Source: an uncultured Peptoniphilus sp. (GTDB taxonomy: Bacteria; Bacillota; Clostridia; Tissierellales; Peptoniphilaceae). From it: a stretch of DNA of 61,501 nt. The stretch spans positions 1-61,501 of the forward strand of contig CABTZF010000006.1 in assembly GCA_902489255.1 (NCBI GenBank), read 5' to 3'. Below are positions 44,842 to 53,197 of the stretch, piece by piece. A program made the translations under genes and the position numbers. The notes under the pieces were generated by a model that saw only the letters and a program-made list of their open reading frames with translations, was not told the origin of the DNA and did no database searches. Positions within the stretch are counted from its first letter, which is position 1, and each line of letters begins with the position of its first letter.

Positions 44842-45627
44842 TTAAACTTCCATGGTTCTTTTTATTTCTTTTTTCATTTTTTCTAAAACTTTTTTTTCAA
44901 TTCTGGAAACTGTCATTTGGGAAATATTTAATTTTTCAGCTATAACTATTTGAGTTTTTCTATTAAAATACCTGTCAATTAAAATAGTTTTTTCTATTTC
45001 ATTTAAATTTTTCATTGATTTTATGAGAAAATCTTTCATATCTATTTTATCAAAATATTTTTCATCTTCTCCAATTAAATCCTGCAAGGATATTTTTTTA
45101 TCATCATCCGAATCATAAACTATATCAAGAGATTGCGGAGAATATACCTTGGATGCTTCCATTGCTTCAATAATTTCTTCAGGAGTTGCATTTAAATAAT
45201 TGGCTATTTCCTCAACTGTTGGAGCTTTTTGATATTCTTGAGATAATTTATTTTTTGCAAGCATTATTTTTTTAGATAATTCTTGAATTCGTCTTGGAAC
45301 TCTAATTGTCCAGCCCTTATCTCTAAAATATTTTTTTATTTCACCTATTATTGTAGGTGTTGCAAAAGAAGAAAATTCATAGCCCTTACTTGGATCATAT
45401 CTATCTACTGCATAAATAAGCCCTATTGAGGCGACTTGATATATATCATCATAATCTATACCTCTTCCTGTGTATTTTTTTGCAAGTATTTCTGCAATAT
45501 ATAAATACTCTTCAATTAAGATAGTTCTTAATTCCTCATCTTTTGACTTATAATATTCTATAAACAGATCTTTTTTTTCTTCTTTTGTAAGCTTCTTATC
45601 TAATTTTTTGTAATCATTAATATTCAT
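44842..45627 (-). CDS. Sigma-70 family factor, SigB/SigF group
   Basis: 261 residues. Region 2 runs from about residue 25 to 110 (YDDIYQVASIGLIYAVDRYDPSKGYEFSSFATP and the -10 recognition part EIKKYFRDKGWTIRVPRR). Region 3 follows (APTVEEIANYLNATPEEI). Region 4 has the helix-turn-helix TQIVIAEKLNISQMTVSRIEKK. Length and the TIRVPRR motif fit the B/F/G subgroup. The gene follows rsbV and rsbW, so activity should be set by partner switching. No sporulation gene is in the window, so a general-stress role like SigB is more likely, by inference. The start is ATG, with only four bases between it and the rsbW stop. Confidence 0.92.
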   Translation of the reverse strand: MNINDYKKLDKKLTKEEKKDLFIEYYKSKDEELRTILIEEYLYIAEILAKKYTGRGIDYDDIYQVASIGLIYAVDRYDPSKGYEFSSFATPTIIGEIKKYFRDKGWTIRVPRRIQELSKKIMLAKNKLSQEYQKAPTVEEIANYLNATPEEIIEAMEASKVYSPQSLDIVYDSDDDKKISLQDLIGEDEKYFDKIDMKDFLIKSMKNLNEIEKTILIDRYFNRKTQIVIAEKLNISQMTVSRIEKKVLEKMKKEIKRTMEV

Positions 45628-45631
45628 AAGT

Positions 45632-45979
45632 TTATAAATTTTTAATTAAGTGAATACTCATACCTTTAAAATAAGTATCATCAACTAAACATTCTATTAT
45701 TGTCTTTGCAAGTTTTAATTCTTCAAAATTATCTAAAAGATTTGAATCAATATTTGATATTTGAATTTCTATTTTTTCATTAGTGACTTTAAATTCTATT
45801 TGAATTTGAGGGGACAAACTTAGAAATAGACATATATTTAAACATTCAGTTACTGCTATTTTCATATCTTCAATTTCTTCTATATTTCTTTCTAAAGTAT
45901 TTAAAATACCTCCGACTACAAGTCTTACAGAAGAAAAATATATTGCATTATTAGGTATGTTATAGGTTATTAATTCCAT
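45632..45979 (-). CDS. Degenerate RsbW/SpoIIAB-like anti-sigma factor
   Basis: 115 residues versus about 145-160 for RsbW. The N-terminal half aligns well (PNNAIYFSSVRLVVGGI, EEIEDMKIAVTE). Where the N box should read E-x-x-x-N-A, the sequence is ECLNICL. There is no DxGxG (G1) box and no glycine-rich ATP lid (G2); the C-terminus ends LAKTIIECLVDDTYFKG. It can probably still bind the sigma factor but is unlikely to hydrolyse ATP or phosphorylate RsbV. It is encoded between rsbV (one-base gap) and the sigma gene. Confidence 0.75.
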   Translation of the reverse strand: MELITYNIPNNAIYFSSVRLVVGGILNTLERNIEEIEDMKIAVTECLNICLFLSLSPQIQIEFKVTNEKIEIQISNIDSNLLDNFEELKLAKTIIECLVDDTYFKGMSIHLIKNL

Positions 45980-45980
45980 A

Positions 45981-46292
45981 TTACCCCCTTATTTTAAATA
46001 TATCATCTAATTTAGTAATCTTAAATAATTTCATGATTTGTTTATTTAAGTTAATAATTTCTATAGAATTTTCATCTTCCTTGACTGTCTTTAATAGAAA
46101 TATAAGGGCTCCAAGTCCTGTTGAATCTAAATATTCCAATTTATTACAATCAATTTTTATATTAAGTTTATTATTATTATATGCTTCCAAAGCCTCTTCT
46201 TTGAACTTTTTTGTTGAATAAACATCAAGTTCTCCTGAAAGCATTAGTATTAATTTATTATCCTTTACCGTTGATTCAATGTTAAAATTCAT
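45981..46292 (-). CDS. Anti-anti-sigma factor, RsbV-like STAS protein
   Basis: 103 residues, a single STAS domain. The phosphorylatable Ser57 is in YLDSTGLGAL, the position targeted by RsbW/SpoIIAB. Normally the unphosphorylated form binds the anti-sigma factor and frees sigma. Here the cognate kinase looks inactive, so the control may differ. The gene starts eight bases after gyrA and leads the rsbV-rsbW-sigma set. Confidence 0.9.
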   Translation of the reverse strand: MNFNIESTVKDNKLILMLSGELDVYSTKKFKEEALEAYNNNKLNIKIDCNKLEYLDSTGLGALIFLLKTVKEDENSIEIINLNKQIMKLFKITKLDDIFKIRG

Positions 46293-46300
46293 AATTCCTC

Positions 46301-48730
46301 CTAATCGCCTATATATTTAGTTATTGCAACTACTTTTGAATCATTGAGATTCATAAGTTTTACTCCTAAGGTGTTTCTACTCGTAACAGATATATCGTCA
46401 ATTAGAAGTCTTATAATAATACCTGAATCGGCAATAAGCATTATATCATCAGATTTATTTACTAGACGACCGGCACTTACTGAGCCGGTTTTTGTTGTGA
46501 TTTTATAAGTGCCTATTCCCTTTCCACCTCTATTTTGTGGTCTATATTCATTTAACTGGGTGAGTTTTCCAAAACCATTTTCTGAAACGATAAGTAAAAA
46601 ATCCCCTTCTCCAACTATATCTGCAGATACTATTATATCATTTTTTGAAAGATTCATGGATTTTACTCCCATAGTATTTCTTCCCTGATCCCTTATTTCT
46701 TTAGTGGAAAATCTAATTGATTTACCATTTTTAGTAACAAGAATTATTTCCTCATCGCCCTTTACTAAATGAACACTAATCAAATGATCATTTTCTCTCA
46801 GCTTGATGCCTATTAATCCATTTTGTCTAATATTTTTAAATTCCTTATTTGAAGTTTTCTTAATAAGTCCTTTTTCCGTTACCATAAGTAGATATAGGTC
46901 CGGGTCATATTCTTTGATATTTAATACTGAGGTTATCTTTTCGCCTTTGGATAAATTTAATAAATTAACAACCGCTGTTCCCTTTGCATTTCTTCCTGCT
47001 TCTGGTACTTCAAAAGCTTTTAGAATATAAACTTTTCCTAAATCTGTAAAAAATAGCAAATTATCATGTGTTGATGTTACAAAAAGATCAGTTACAAAAT
47101 CATCTTCTTTTTGTGAAAGTGCAGTTATTCCCCTTCCGCCTCTTTTTTGAGGTTTGTAAGTTCCTTCAGGCATTCTTTTAATATATCCCATTCGAGTCAA
47201 AGTAATAACAACATCTTCTTCTTTTATAATATCTTCAATATTAATATCGGCTTCACTTATTTTTATTACAGTTCTTCTCAAATCACCATATTTTTCTTTT
47301 ATTTCTGTAAGTTCAGTTTTAATAAGTTCCATTAAAACATGATTATTTTCAAGAATTTCCTTAAACCTTTTTATGTCTTCTACAAGTTTATCATATTCAT
47401 CTTGTAATTTTTCTCTTTCTAATCCTGTGAGTCTTTTTAATCTCATATCTAAAATTGCCTGAGATTGGATTTGTGTTAAAGAAAATTCCCTATCAAATTT
47501 TTCTATTACTTCCTTATCATCTTTTGATGATCTAATTATTTTTATAACCCTATCTATATTATCAAGGGCGATAAATAAACCCTCAACAATATGAGCTCTG
47601 GCTTCTGCCTTATTTAAATCAAATCTTGTTCTTCTTGTAATAACTTCAACTTGATGGTCCACATAATACCTAATTAGTTCTTTTAAATTTAGAATTTTCG
47701 GTTTACCATTAACCAGGGCAAGATTTATAATTCCATAAGTGATCTGAAGTTGAGTTTCTTTGTAAAGTCTATTTAAAACGACATTTGCATTTGCATCTTT
47801 TTTTAGATCAATTACTATTCTTATTCCTCTTTTATTTGATGAATCTATAATTTTACTTATTCCATCAATTATCTTATCCTTTACAAGATCGTGTATTTTC
47901 ATTACAAGAGCTGCTTTATTAACTTGATAAGGAAGTTCTGTTATTATAATTTGATCTTTACCTTTATTAGATTCAATGATTTCTGCAACAGCTCTTACGG
48001 TTATCTTTCCTCTACCTGTCTTATAGGCATCACTTATACCGCTTCTACCCATAATTAAGGCTCCTGTTGGAAAATCCGGTCCTTTTATCGTTTCTTGTAG
48101 CTCATCTATTGAAATATCATCATTATCAATATATTTTACAATTCCATCTATGACTTCATTCATATTGTGAGGCGGCATATTTGTAGCCATACCAACAGCT
48201 ATACCTGATGATCCGTTTACAAGTAGATTTGGAAATCTTGAAGGTAAAATAGAAGGTTCTTCTTGGTCATTATCAAAATTAGGAACAAATTCAACAGTAT
48301 CCTTATTTATATCCCTAAGCATTTCCTCAGCAAGTTTAGTCATTTTGACTTCAGTATAACGCATAGCAGCTGCGCCATCACCATCTATATTACCAAAGTT
48401 ACCTTGACCATCAACAAGAGGATATCTCATGTTAAAATCTTGGGCAAGTCTTACAGTTGCATCATAAATTGATGAATCACCATGAGGATGGTACTTACCC
48501 ATTACATCCCCAACAAGTCTTGCAGATTTTTTATATGACCCATTAGAAGCTAAGTTAAGTTCACTCATTCCATAAAGAATTCTTCTGTGTACAGGTTTTA
48601 ATCCGTCACGAACATCAGGTAAGGCTCTTGAAACTATTACAGACATAGAATAATCCAAGTAGGAGGACCTCATTTTTTTACTTATGTCTACATCAAATAT
48701 TCCGTTTTCAAACTCTTTTTTATCTGTCAT
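46301..48730 (-). CDS. gyrA: DNA gyrase subunit A
   Basis: 809 residues. It forms the DNA cleavage/rejoining part of the supercoiling enzyme. The active-site Tyr is in the AMRYTEVKMTKLAEEM block. The quinolone-determining region GDVMGKYHPHGDSSIYDA has Asp-Ser at the classic positions (sensitive-type appearance). The GyrA box Q-(K)RGGRG is present as KPQKRGGRGI, with repeated beta-pinwheel blades up to the C-terminus. GGAGGAAAC precedes the ATG. It sits eight bases behind gyrB. Confidence 0.97.
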   Translation of the reverse strand: MTDKKEFENGIFDVDISKKMRSSYLDYSMSVIVSRALPDVRDGLKPVHRRILYGMSELNLASNGSYKKSARLVGDVMGKYHPHGDSSIYDATVRLAQDFNMRYPLVDGQGNFGNIDGDGAAAMRYTEVKMTKLAEEMLRDINKDTVEFVPNFDNDQEEPSILPSRFPNLLVNGSSGIAVGMATNMPPHNMNEVIDGIVKYIDNDDISIDELQETIKGPDFPTGALIMGRSGISDAYKTGRGKITVRAVAEIIESNKGKDQIIITELPYQVNKAALVMKIHDLVKDKIIDGISKIIDSSNKRGIRIVIDLKKDANANVVLNRLYKETQLQITYGIINLALVNGKPKILNLKELIRYYVDHQVEVITRRTRFDLNKAEARAHIVEGLFIALDNIDRVIKIIRSSKDDKEVIEKFDREFSLTQIQSQAILDMRLKRLTGLEREKLQDEYDKLVEDIKRFKEILENNHVLMELIKTELTEIKEKYGDLRRTVIKISEADINIEDIIKEEDVVITLTRMGYIKRMPEGTYKPQKRGGRGITALSQKEDDFVTDLFVTSTHDNLLFFTDLGKVYILKAFEVPEAGRNAKGTAVVNLLNLSKGEKITSVLNIKEYDPDLYLLMVTEKGLIKKTSNKEFKNIRQNGLIGIKLRENDHLISVHLVKGDEEIILVTKNGKSIRFSTKEIRDQGRNTMGVKSMNLSKNDIIVSADIVGEGDFLLIVSENGFGKLTQLNEYRPQNRGGKGIGTYKITTKTGSVSAGRLVNKSDDIMLIADSGIIIRLLIDDISVTSRNTLGVKLMNLNDSKVVAITKYIGD

Positions 48731-48738
48731 GTTTCCTC

Positions 48739-50658
48739 CTATGCATCTATATAATCTGCATATTGTGCATTTTCACTAATAAATTCACGTCTAGGTTCAA
48801 CTTCTTGACCCATAAGCATTTCAAATGTATCATCTGTTTCATCAAAATCTTCAATATTTACCCTTAAAAGTAATCTGTTGTCAGGATTCATTGTTGTTTC
48901 CCAAAGCTGGTCATAGTTCATTTCACCAAGACCCTTATATCTTTTTATATTAATATTTTTATCATTTTCATGATCTTTTAGGGCAAGATTTAATTCTTCT
49001 TCATTATGACAATATCTTAAAATTTTAGAATTTTTTTCAAGACCATAAAGAGGAGCTTGTGCCACATAAACATGACCTCTTTCTATCAATGGTCTCATAT
49101 ATCTAAAGAAAAATGTTAGAAGTAGGGTCATGATATGAGCTCCATCGACATCGGCATCTGTCATGATTATAATTTTATTATATCTTAATTTACTAATATC
49201 AAATTCACCTGAATATCCTGTACCAAAAGCAGTAATCATAGCCTTTATTTCTGATGAATTTAGCATTTTAGCTTCTGTAGCTTTTTCAACATTCATAATT
49301 TTTCCACGAAGGGGTAAAACAGCTTGAAATTCAGGATCACGACCATCTTTTGCGCTACCTCCGGCTGAATTACCTTCGACTAAGAATATTTCACTTTTTT
49401 CGCTTCCAACATCACTACAGTCAAAAAGTTTTCCGGGTAAAGTCATATCTAAATTATTTTTTGCCCTTGAAATTTCTCTTGCACGTCTGGCTGCATCTCT
49501 AGCACGTCTGGCTGCAACAGCTTTTTCTAAAATTACTTTAGATATTTTTGGATTTTCTTCTAAAAACATAGAAAGTTTTTCAGATACTACAGAATCTACA
49601 ACACCCTTTGTTTCAGAGTTACCAAGTTTAGCCTTAGTTTGTCCCTCAAATTGAGGATTAGGGAGTTTAACACTTAAGACTGCTGTCATTCCTTCCCTTA
49701 TATCATCACCAGATAAATTTTCTTCTTTTTCTTTTATAAAATTATATTTTCTTCCATAATCATTTACAGTTTTTGTAATCGCTGATCTAAATCCAGATAA
49801 GTGACTACCACCTTCTTCTGTATTTATATTATTGGCAAAAGTCAAAACTTCTTCTGAATATGATTTTGTATATTGAATTGCTACTTCTATAGAAGTATTT
49901 TCTCTTATTTCGTCAATATATATAATTTCATCATGAATGGGTTCATATTTCTTTTTGCTATTTATATATTCAACAAAAGATTTTATTCCTCCTTCATAAT
50001 AATATATTTCATTTTTATTTATTCTTTCATCAGTAAAATCAATTTTTATTCCCTTATTTAGAAATGCCATCTCTCTAAATCTTTTTGAAAGAATATCAAA
50101 AGAAAACTCTACAGTATCAAATATCTCAGGATCCGGTGTAAATTCAATTTTAGTTCCGGTTTGATTTTTATCCACTTTACCAATTTCTTCTAAGCTTGAC
50201 ATAGCCTTGCCTCTTTGAAATTCTTGTGAATAAATTTTTCCGTTTCTTTTTATTGTTGCTTTTAAATGAGTTGATAAAGCATTTACAACTGAAACACCAA
50301 CTCCGTGAAGTCCTCCTGATACCTTATATGCTTTGTTATCAAACTTACCACCAGCATGAAGTATTGTAAGTACTGTTTCTACCGTTGATTTTCCTGTTTG
50401 TGGATGTGTTTCTACCGGTATACCGCTACCATTATCTTCCACATAACAAGAGCCATTTTTAGTAATAACAATTTTTATATGGTCACAGATGCCTGCAAGG
50501 GCTTCATCTATAGAGTTATCAACAACTTCATACACTAGATGATGTAGACCTTTTTCTCCGGTAGAGCCTATATACATCCCCGGTCTTTTTCTTACAGGTT
50601 CAAGTCCTTTTAAAACTTGGATATCACCTGCATCATAATGCCTTTTATTTTCTGTCAT
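48739..50658 (-). CDS. gyrB: DNA gyrase subunit B
   Basis: 639 residues, the ATPase subunit. The GHKL domain has VYEVVDNSIDEA and the GGLHGVGVSVVNALS lid. TOPRIM motifs EGNSAGG and DADVDGAHI follow, with the closing PLYGLEKNSK and KRYKGLGEM. Supercoiling feeds into origin activity, and the gene follows recF by eight bases in the dnaA-gyrA set. The start ATG has AGGAG ahead. The identity is certain. Confidence 0.98.
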   Translation of the reverse strand: MTENKRHYDAGDIQVLKGLEPVRKRPGMYIGSTGEKGLHHLVYEVVDNSIDEALAGICDHIKIVITKNGSCYVEDNGSGIPVETHPQTGKSTVETVLTILHAGGKFDNKAYKVSGGLHGVGVSVVNALSTHLKATIKRNGKIYSQEFQRGKAMSSLEEIGKVDKNQTGTKIEFTPDPEIFDTVEFSFDILSKRFREMAFLNKGIKIDFTDERINKNEIYYYEGGIKSFVEYINSKKKYEPIHDEIIYIDEIRENTSIEVAIQYTKSYSEEVLTFANNINTEEGGSHLSGFRSAITKTVNDYGRKYNFIKEKEENLSGDDIREGMTAVLSVKLPNPQFEGQTKAKLGNSETKGVVDSVVSEKLSMFLEENPKISKVILEKAVAARRARDAARRAREISRAKNNLDMTLPGKLFDCSDVGSEKSEIFLVEGNSAGGSAKDGRDPEFQAVLPLRGKIMNVEKATEAKMLNSSEIKAMITAFGTGYSGEFDISKLRYNKIIIMTDADVDGAHIMTLLLTFFFRYMRPLIERGHVYVAQAPLYGLEKNSKILRYCHNEEELNLALKDHENDKNINIKRYKGLGEMNYDQLWETTMNPDNRLLLRVNIEDFDETDDTFEMLMGQEVEPRREFISENAQYADYIDA

Positions 50659-50666
50659 TTTTTCTC

Positions 50667-51743
50667 CTATTCTCTATTTATATCTTCTATGTTAAAAAAA
50701 TTAATGTCTACATTATTAAAATAATTTTTAAAATCATTTGTTGTTATAAATGTCTGTATATTCTTTATTGAATTTAATAAATACTCTGATCTTTTTTCAT
50801 CTAACTCTGAAAATACATCATCTAATAATAGTATCGGTTTATTATTAAATGTTTTAGTTATTAAGTCACATTCAGCCAACTTTAAAGATAAAATTACGCT
50901 TCTCTGTTCACCTTGTGATGCATACACCTTGGCTGACTTTTGATTTATTTTAAAATCAATATCATCTCTGTGAGGACCTATGCCTGTATTTTTTCTTTGA
51001 AAATCTTCTTCTAAATTTAGTTTTAAAAATTTATAAAAATTTCTTTTAATTTCCTCTTCATCAGATGATAAAGGAATTGTACTCAAATAAGTTGTTTTTA
51101 ATAAGTCATTTTTTGAAAGATTTTCATAATGTATATTTGCTAAAATATTTAAACTTTTTATAGCTTTAAGCCTCATAATAATAATTTTAGAACCAATCTT
51201 TGAAAGTTCTCTGTCATAAATTTCAAATAATGATTTATTTGTTGATATTTTAAATAATTTATTCCTTTCAAAAAGAATTTTTTTGTATTTGGTCATATAA
51301 AAGTCATAATAAGGATTGATATTACTCAAACTATCATCAATAAATCTTCTTCTTTCATTAGGTGAATTTTTAATTATATTTAAATCCGTAGGTGAGAAAA
51401 ATACTATATATCTTCCTTGTCTAAAATATTTAGAGCTTATTTTTTTATCATTTAAAAAAAATCTTTTAAGGGAATTTTTTTCTATTTCCACCCTATACTC
51501 ATCAAAATAATTATCATTTTCATATATTCCAAGAACTGAGGCTGAATCTTTCTCGAAATTTATCATTTCAATATCTCTTGCGTTTTTAAAGCTAAAGGCT
51601 TTACAATTCAAATAAATGGCCTCTAATAAATTACTTTTACCACTTGCATTTTTTCCATATATAATGTTTATTTTTGAATATGGATTTAATTCTAAGCTTT
51701 TATAATTTCTAAAATTATATAACCTTATAAAACTCAGGTTCAT
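50667..51743 (-). CDS. recF: DNA replication/repair protein RecF
   Basis: 358-residue SMC-like ATPase that helps load RecA at gaps. Walker A GKNASGKSN is near residue 30, the signature is SQGEQRSVILSLKLAE, and Walker B is LLLDDVFSELDE. Length is normal. Its start overlaps yaaA by four bases (ATGA). Position between yaaA and gyrB is the classical one. Confidence 0.96.
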   Translation of the reverse strand: MNLSFIRLYNFRNYKSLELNPYSKINIIYGKNASGKSNLLEAIYLNCKAFSFKNARDIEMINFEKDSASVLGIYENDNYFDEYRVEIEKNSLKRFFLNDKKISSKYFRQGRYIVFFSPTDLNIIKNSPNERRRFIDDSLSNINPYYDFYMTKYKKILFERNKLFKISTNKSLFEIYDRELSKIGSKIIIMRLKAIKSLNILANIHYENLSKNDLLKTTYLSTIPLSSDEEEIKRNFYKFLKLNLEEDFQRKNTGIGPHRDDIDFKINQKSAKVYASQGEQRSVILSLKLAECDLITKTFNNKPILLLDDVFSELDEKRSEYLLNSIKNIQTFITTNDFKNYFNNVDINFFNIEDINRE

Positions 51744-51955
51744 TTTTCACCAATCAAATACTCTTTTCCATTAAATTCAATAGTATCACCAATATAAATT
51801 TTTTTGCCGCGTCTAGTTTCAATTTCACCATTAACTTTAACCAATCCTTCACTGATTAGTGTTTTTGAAATTCCGCCACTTTCTGCAATTCCTACAAATT
51901 TTAACAATGAATCTAATTTTATAAAATCATCTTTTATTAATACCTTTTCTTTCAT
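51740..51955 (-). CDS. yaaA: S4-domain RNA-binding protein YaaA
   Basis: 71-residue protein made of one S4 domain: SGGISKTLISEGLVKVNGE and KKIYIGDTIEF form the RNA-binding L-shape. It is always found between dnaN and recF in Firmicutes, and its exact role is unknown. It begins one base after the dnaN stop, with an overlap into recF. AGGTATTA is a poor ribosome site, so coupling from dnaN seems likely. Confidence 0.92.
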   Translation of the reverse strand: MKEKVLIKDDFIKLDSLLKFVGIAESGGISKTLISEGLVKVNGEIETRRGKKIYIGDTIEFNGKEYLIGEK

Positions 51956-51956
51956 G

Positions 51957-53054
51957 TTATTGAGCCAACCTAACCGGTAATACTAAATATATATAGTTAT
52001 CATTATTTTCTTCTTTAATTACACATGGATTTACAAAATCTGTAAAATGTAAAATAACATTCTCTGTTTCCATAATTTTTATTCCTTCTAATAAATATTT
52101 AGAATTAAAAGCTATTCTCAAACTACTAGCTATTGGTGAACACTCTATTATTTCATGAACATTTCCTATTTCTGTGTTTGAATCTATTGATATAGTTTTA
52201 TCATTTAATTTTATTTCAACTAAATTAGCCTTATCTTCCCTAGCAAGCAGCGATGCCCTTTCAACAGAAAGTTGTAAATCATTTTTTTTAACAGTTGTTT
52301 CTATTTTATAGGAATCTTTTAATAGATTTTCATAATCAAAGAAATTACCTGCAATTAAGGTTGAATAAAAGGTTGTACTTTCAAATTCAAAAACTATAAA
52401 ATTATCCTCTAAATATATAACAATATCATTGTCACCAGCTTCTATTATTTTTTCAAGTTCAATAAATGATCTGGCAGGAATTGTTGCCTGTGAGTTAAAA
52501 GAGGTATCTTTCTTTATTTTCATTATTGCCATTCTAAATCCATCCAATGCAACAAAGTTGATACAATCTCCCCTAAAATCCATATTAACTCCTGTAAAAA
52601 TCATTCTTGTTTCATCTAGTGAAACAGCAAAGGAAGTTTTTCTTATAGCAGCTTTTAATTCTTCACTAGAAAGTGTGAAGTATTTATCTTTCTTTATCGT
52701 CGGTAACGAAGGATATCCTTCAGCTTTTTGAACTGAAATGTTAAATTCTGAATTTCCGCATTTTAAGTTCATAGTGTTGTTATCCACACTTATTTTTATA
52801 GTATCGTTGGTTAATTTTCTAATTATATTTCCAAATAGTCTACCATTAACAATTACTGAACCTTCTTCTTCAACTATAGCACTTGTTTTTGTAATAATTG
52901 AAATTTCTGTATCTGTTGCAGTAAGGCTTATTTTATTATTAGAGGCTTTAATTAAGATACCTTCTAATATTTGCATAGTTGTTCTTGTAGAGATAGCTCT
53001 TTGAACTATAAAAATATGTTTTGCAAGTTCTTTTCTATTTATTTGAATTTTCAT
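51957..53054 (-). CDS. dnaN: DNA polymerase III beta sliding clamp
   Basis: 365 residues, three clamp folds. The N-terminus MKIQINRKELAKHIFIVQRAIS and the C-terminal peptide-binding end YIYLVLPVRL are typical (usual end VMPMRL). The ring tethers polymerase to DNA. AAGGAGG precedes the ATG. The gene follows dnaA across a 143-base gap that contains the DnaA-trio unwinding site. Confidence 0.97.
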   Translation of the reverse strand: MKIQINRKELAKHIFIVQRAISTRTTMQILEGILIKASNNKISLTATDTEISIITKTSAIVEEEGSVIVNGRLFGNIIRKLTNDTIKISVDNNTMNLKCGNSEFNISVQKAEGYPSLPTIKKDKYFTLSSEELKAAIRKTSFAVSLDETRMIFTGVNMDFRGDCINFVALDGFRMAIMKIKKDTSFNSQATIPARSFIELEKIIEAGDNDIVIYLEDNFIVFEFESTTFYSTLIAGNFFDYENLLKDSYKIETTVKKNDLQLSVERASLLAREDKANLVEIKLNDKTISIDSNTEIGNVHEIIECSPIASSLRIAFNSKYLLEGIKIMETENVILHFTDFVNPCVIKEENNDNYIYLVLPVRLAQ

Positions 53055-53082
53055 TTTTCCTCCTTAAATATATTATATTAAT

Positions 53083-53118
53083 TAGTAATAGTAGTAGGGA
53101 TTGTTAATATGTGGATAA
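53083..53118. other. Origin unwinding site: DnaA box, GC block and DnaA-trios
   Basis: In the dnaN-dnaA gap a perfect DnaA box (TTATCCACA on the minus strand, 53110-53118) is followed by a short GC block (GGG, 53097-53099) and five triplets. Read 3' to 5' on the plus strand these are GAT, GAT, GAT, AAT and GAT (53083-53097). AT-rich DNA continues to 53060. This is the arrangement of the basal unwinding system described in Bacillus subtilis downstream of dnaA. Confidence 0.75.
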
Positions 53119-53197
53119 GTATATCTAAGTATCTAATATAAAAAAATTCAATTTTAATAAGATGTTTATAAGTATAAAGCTTATCAAAAATTATTTA

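Noticed and set aside
48263..48472. Plus-strand frames inside gyrA and other genes
   Set aside because: They run antisense to well-supported genes and have no ribosome sites or recognisable domains.
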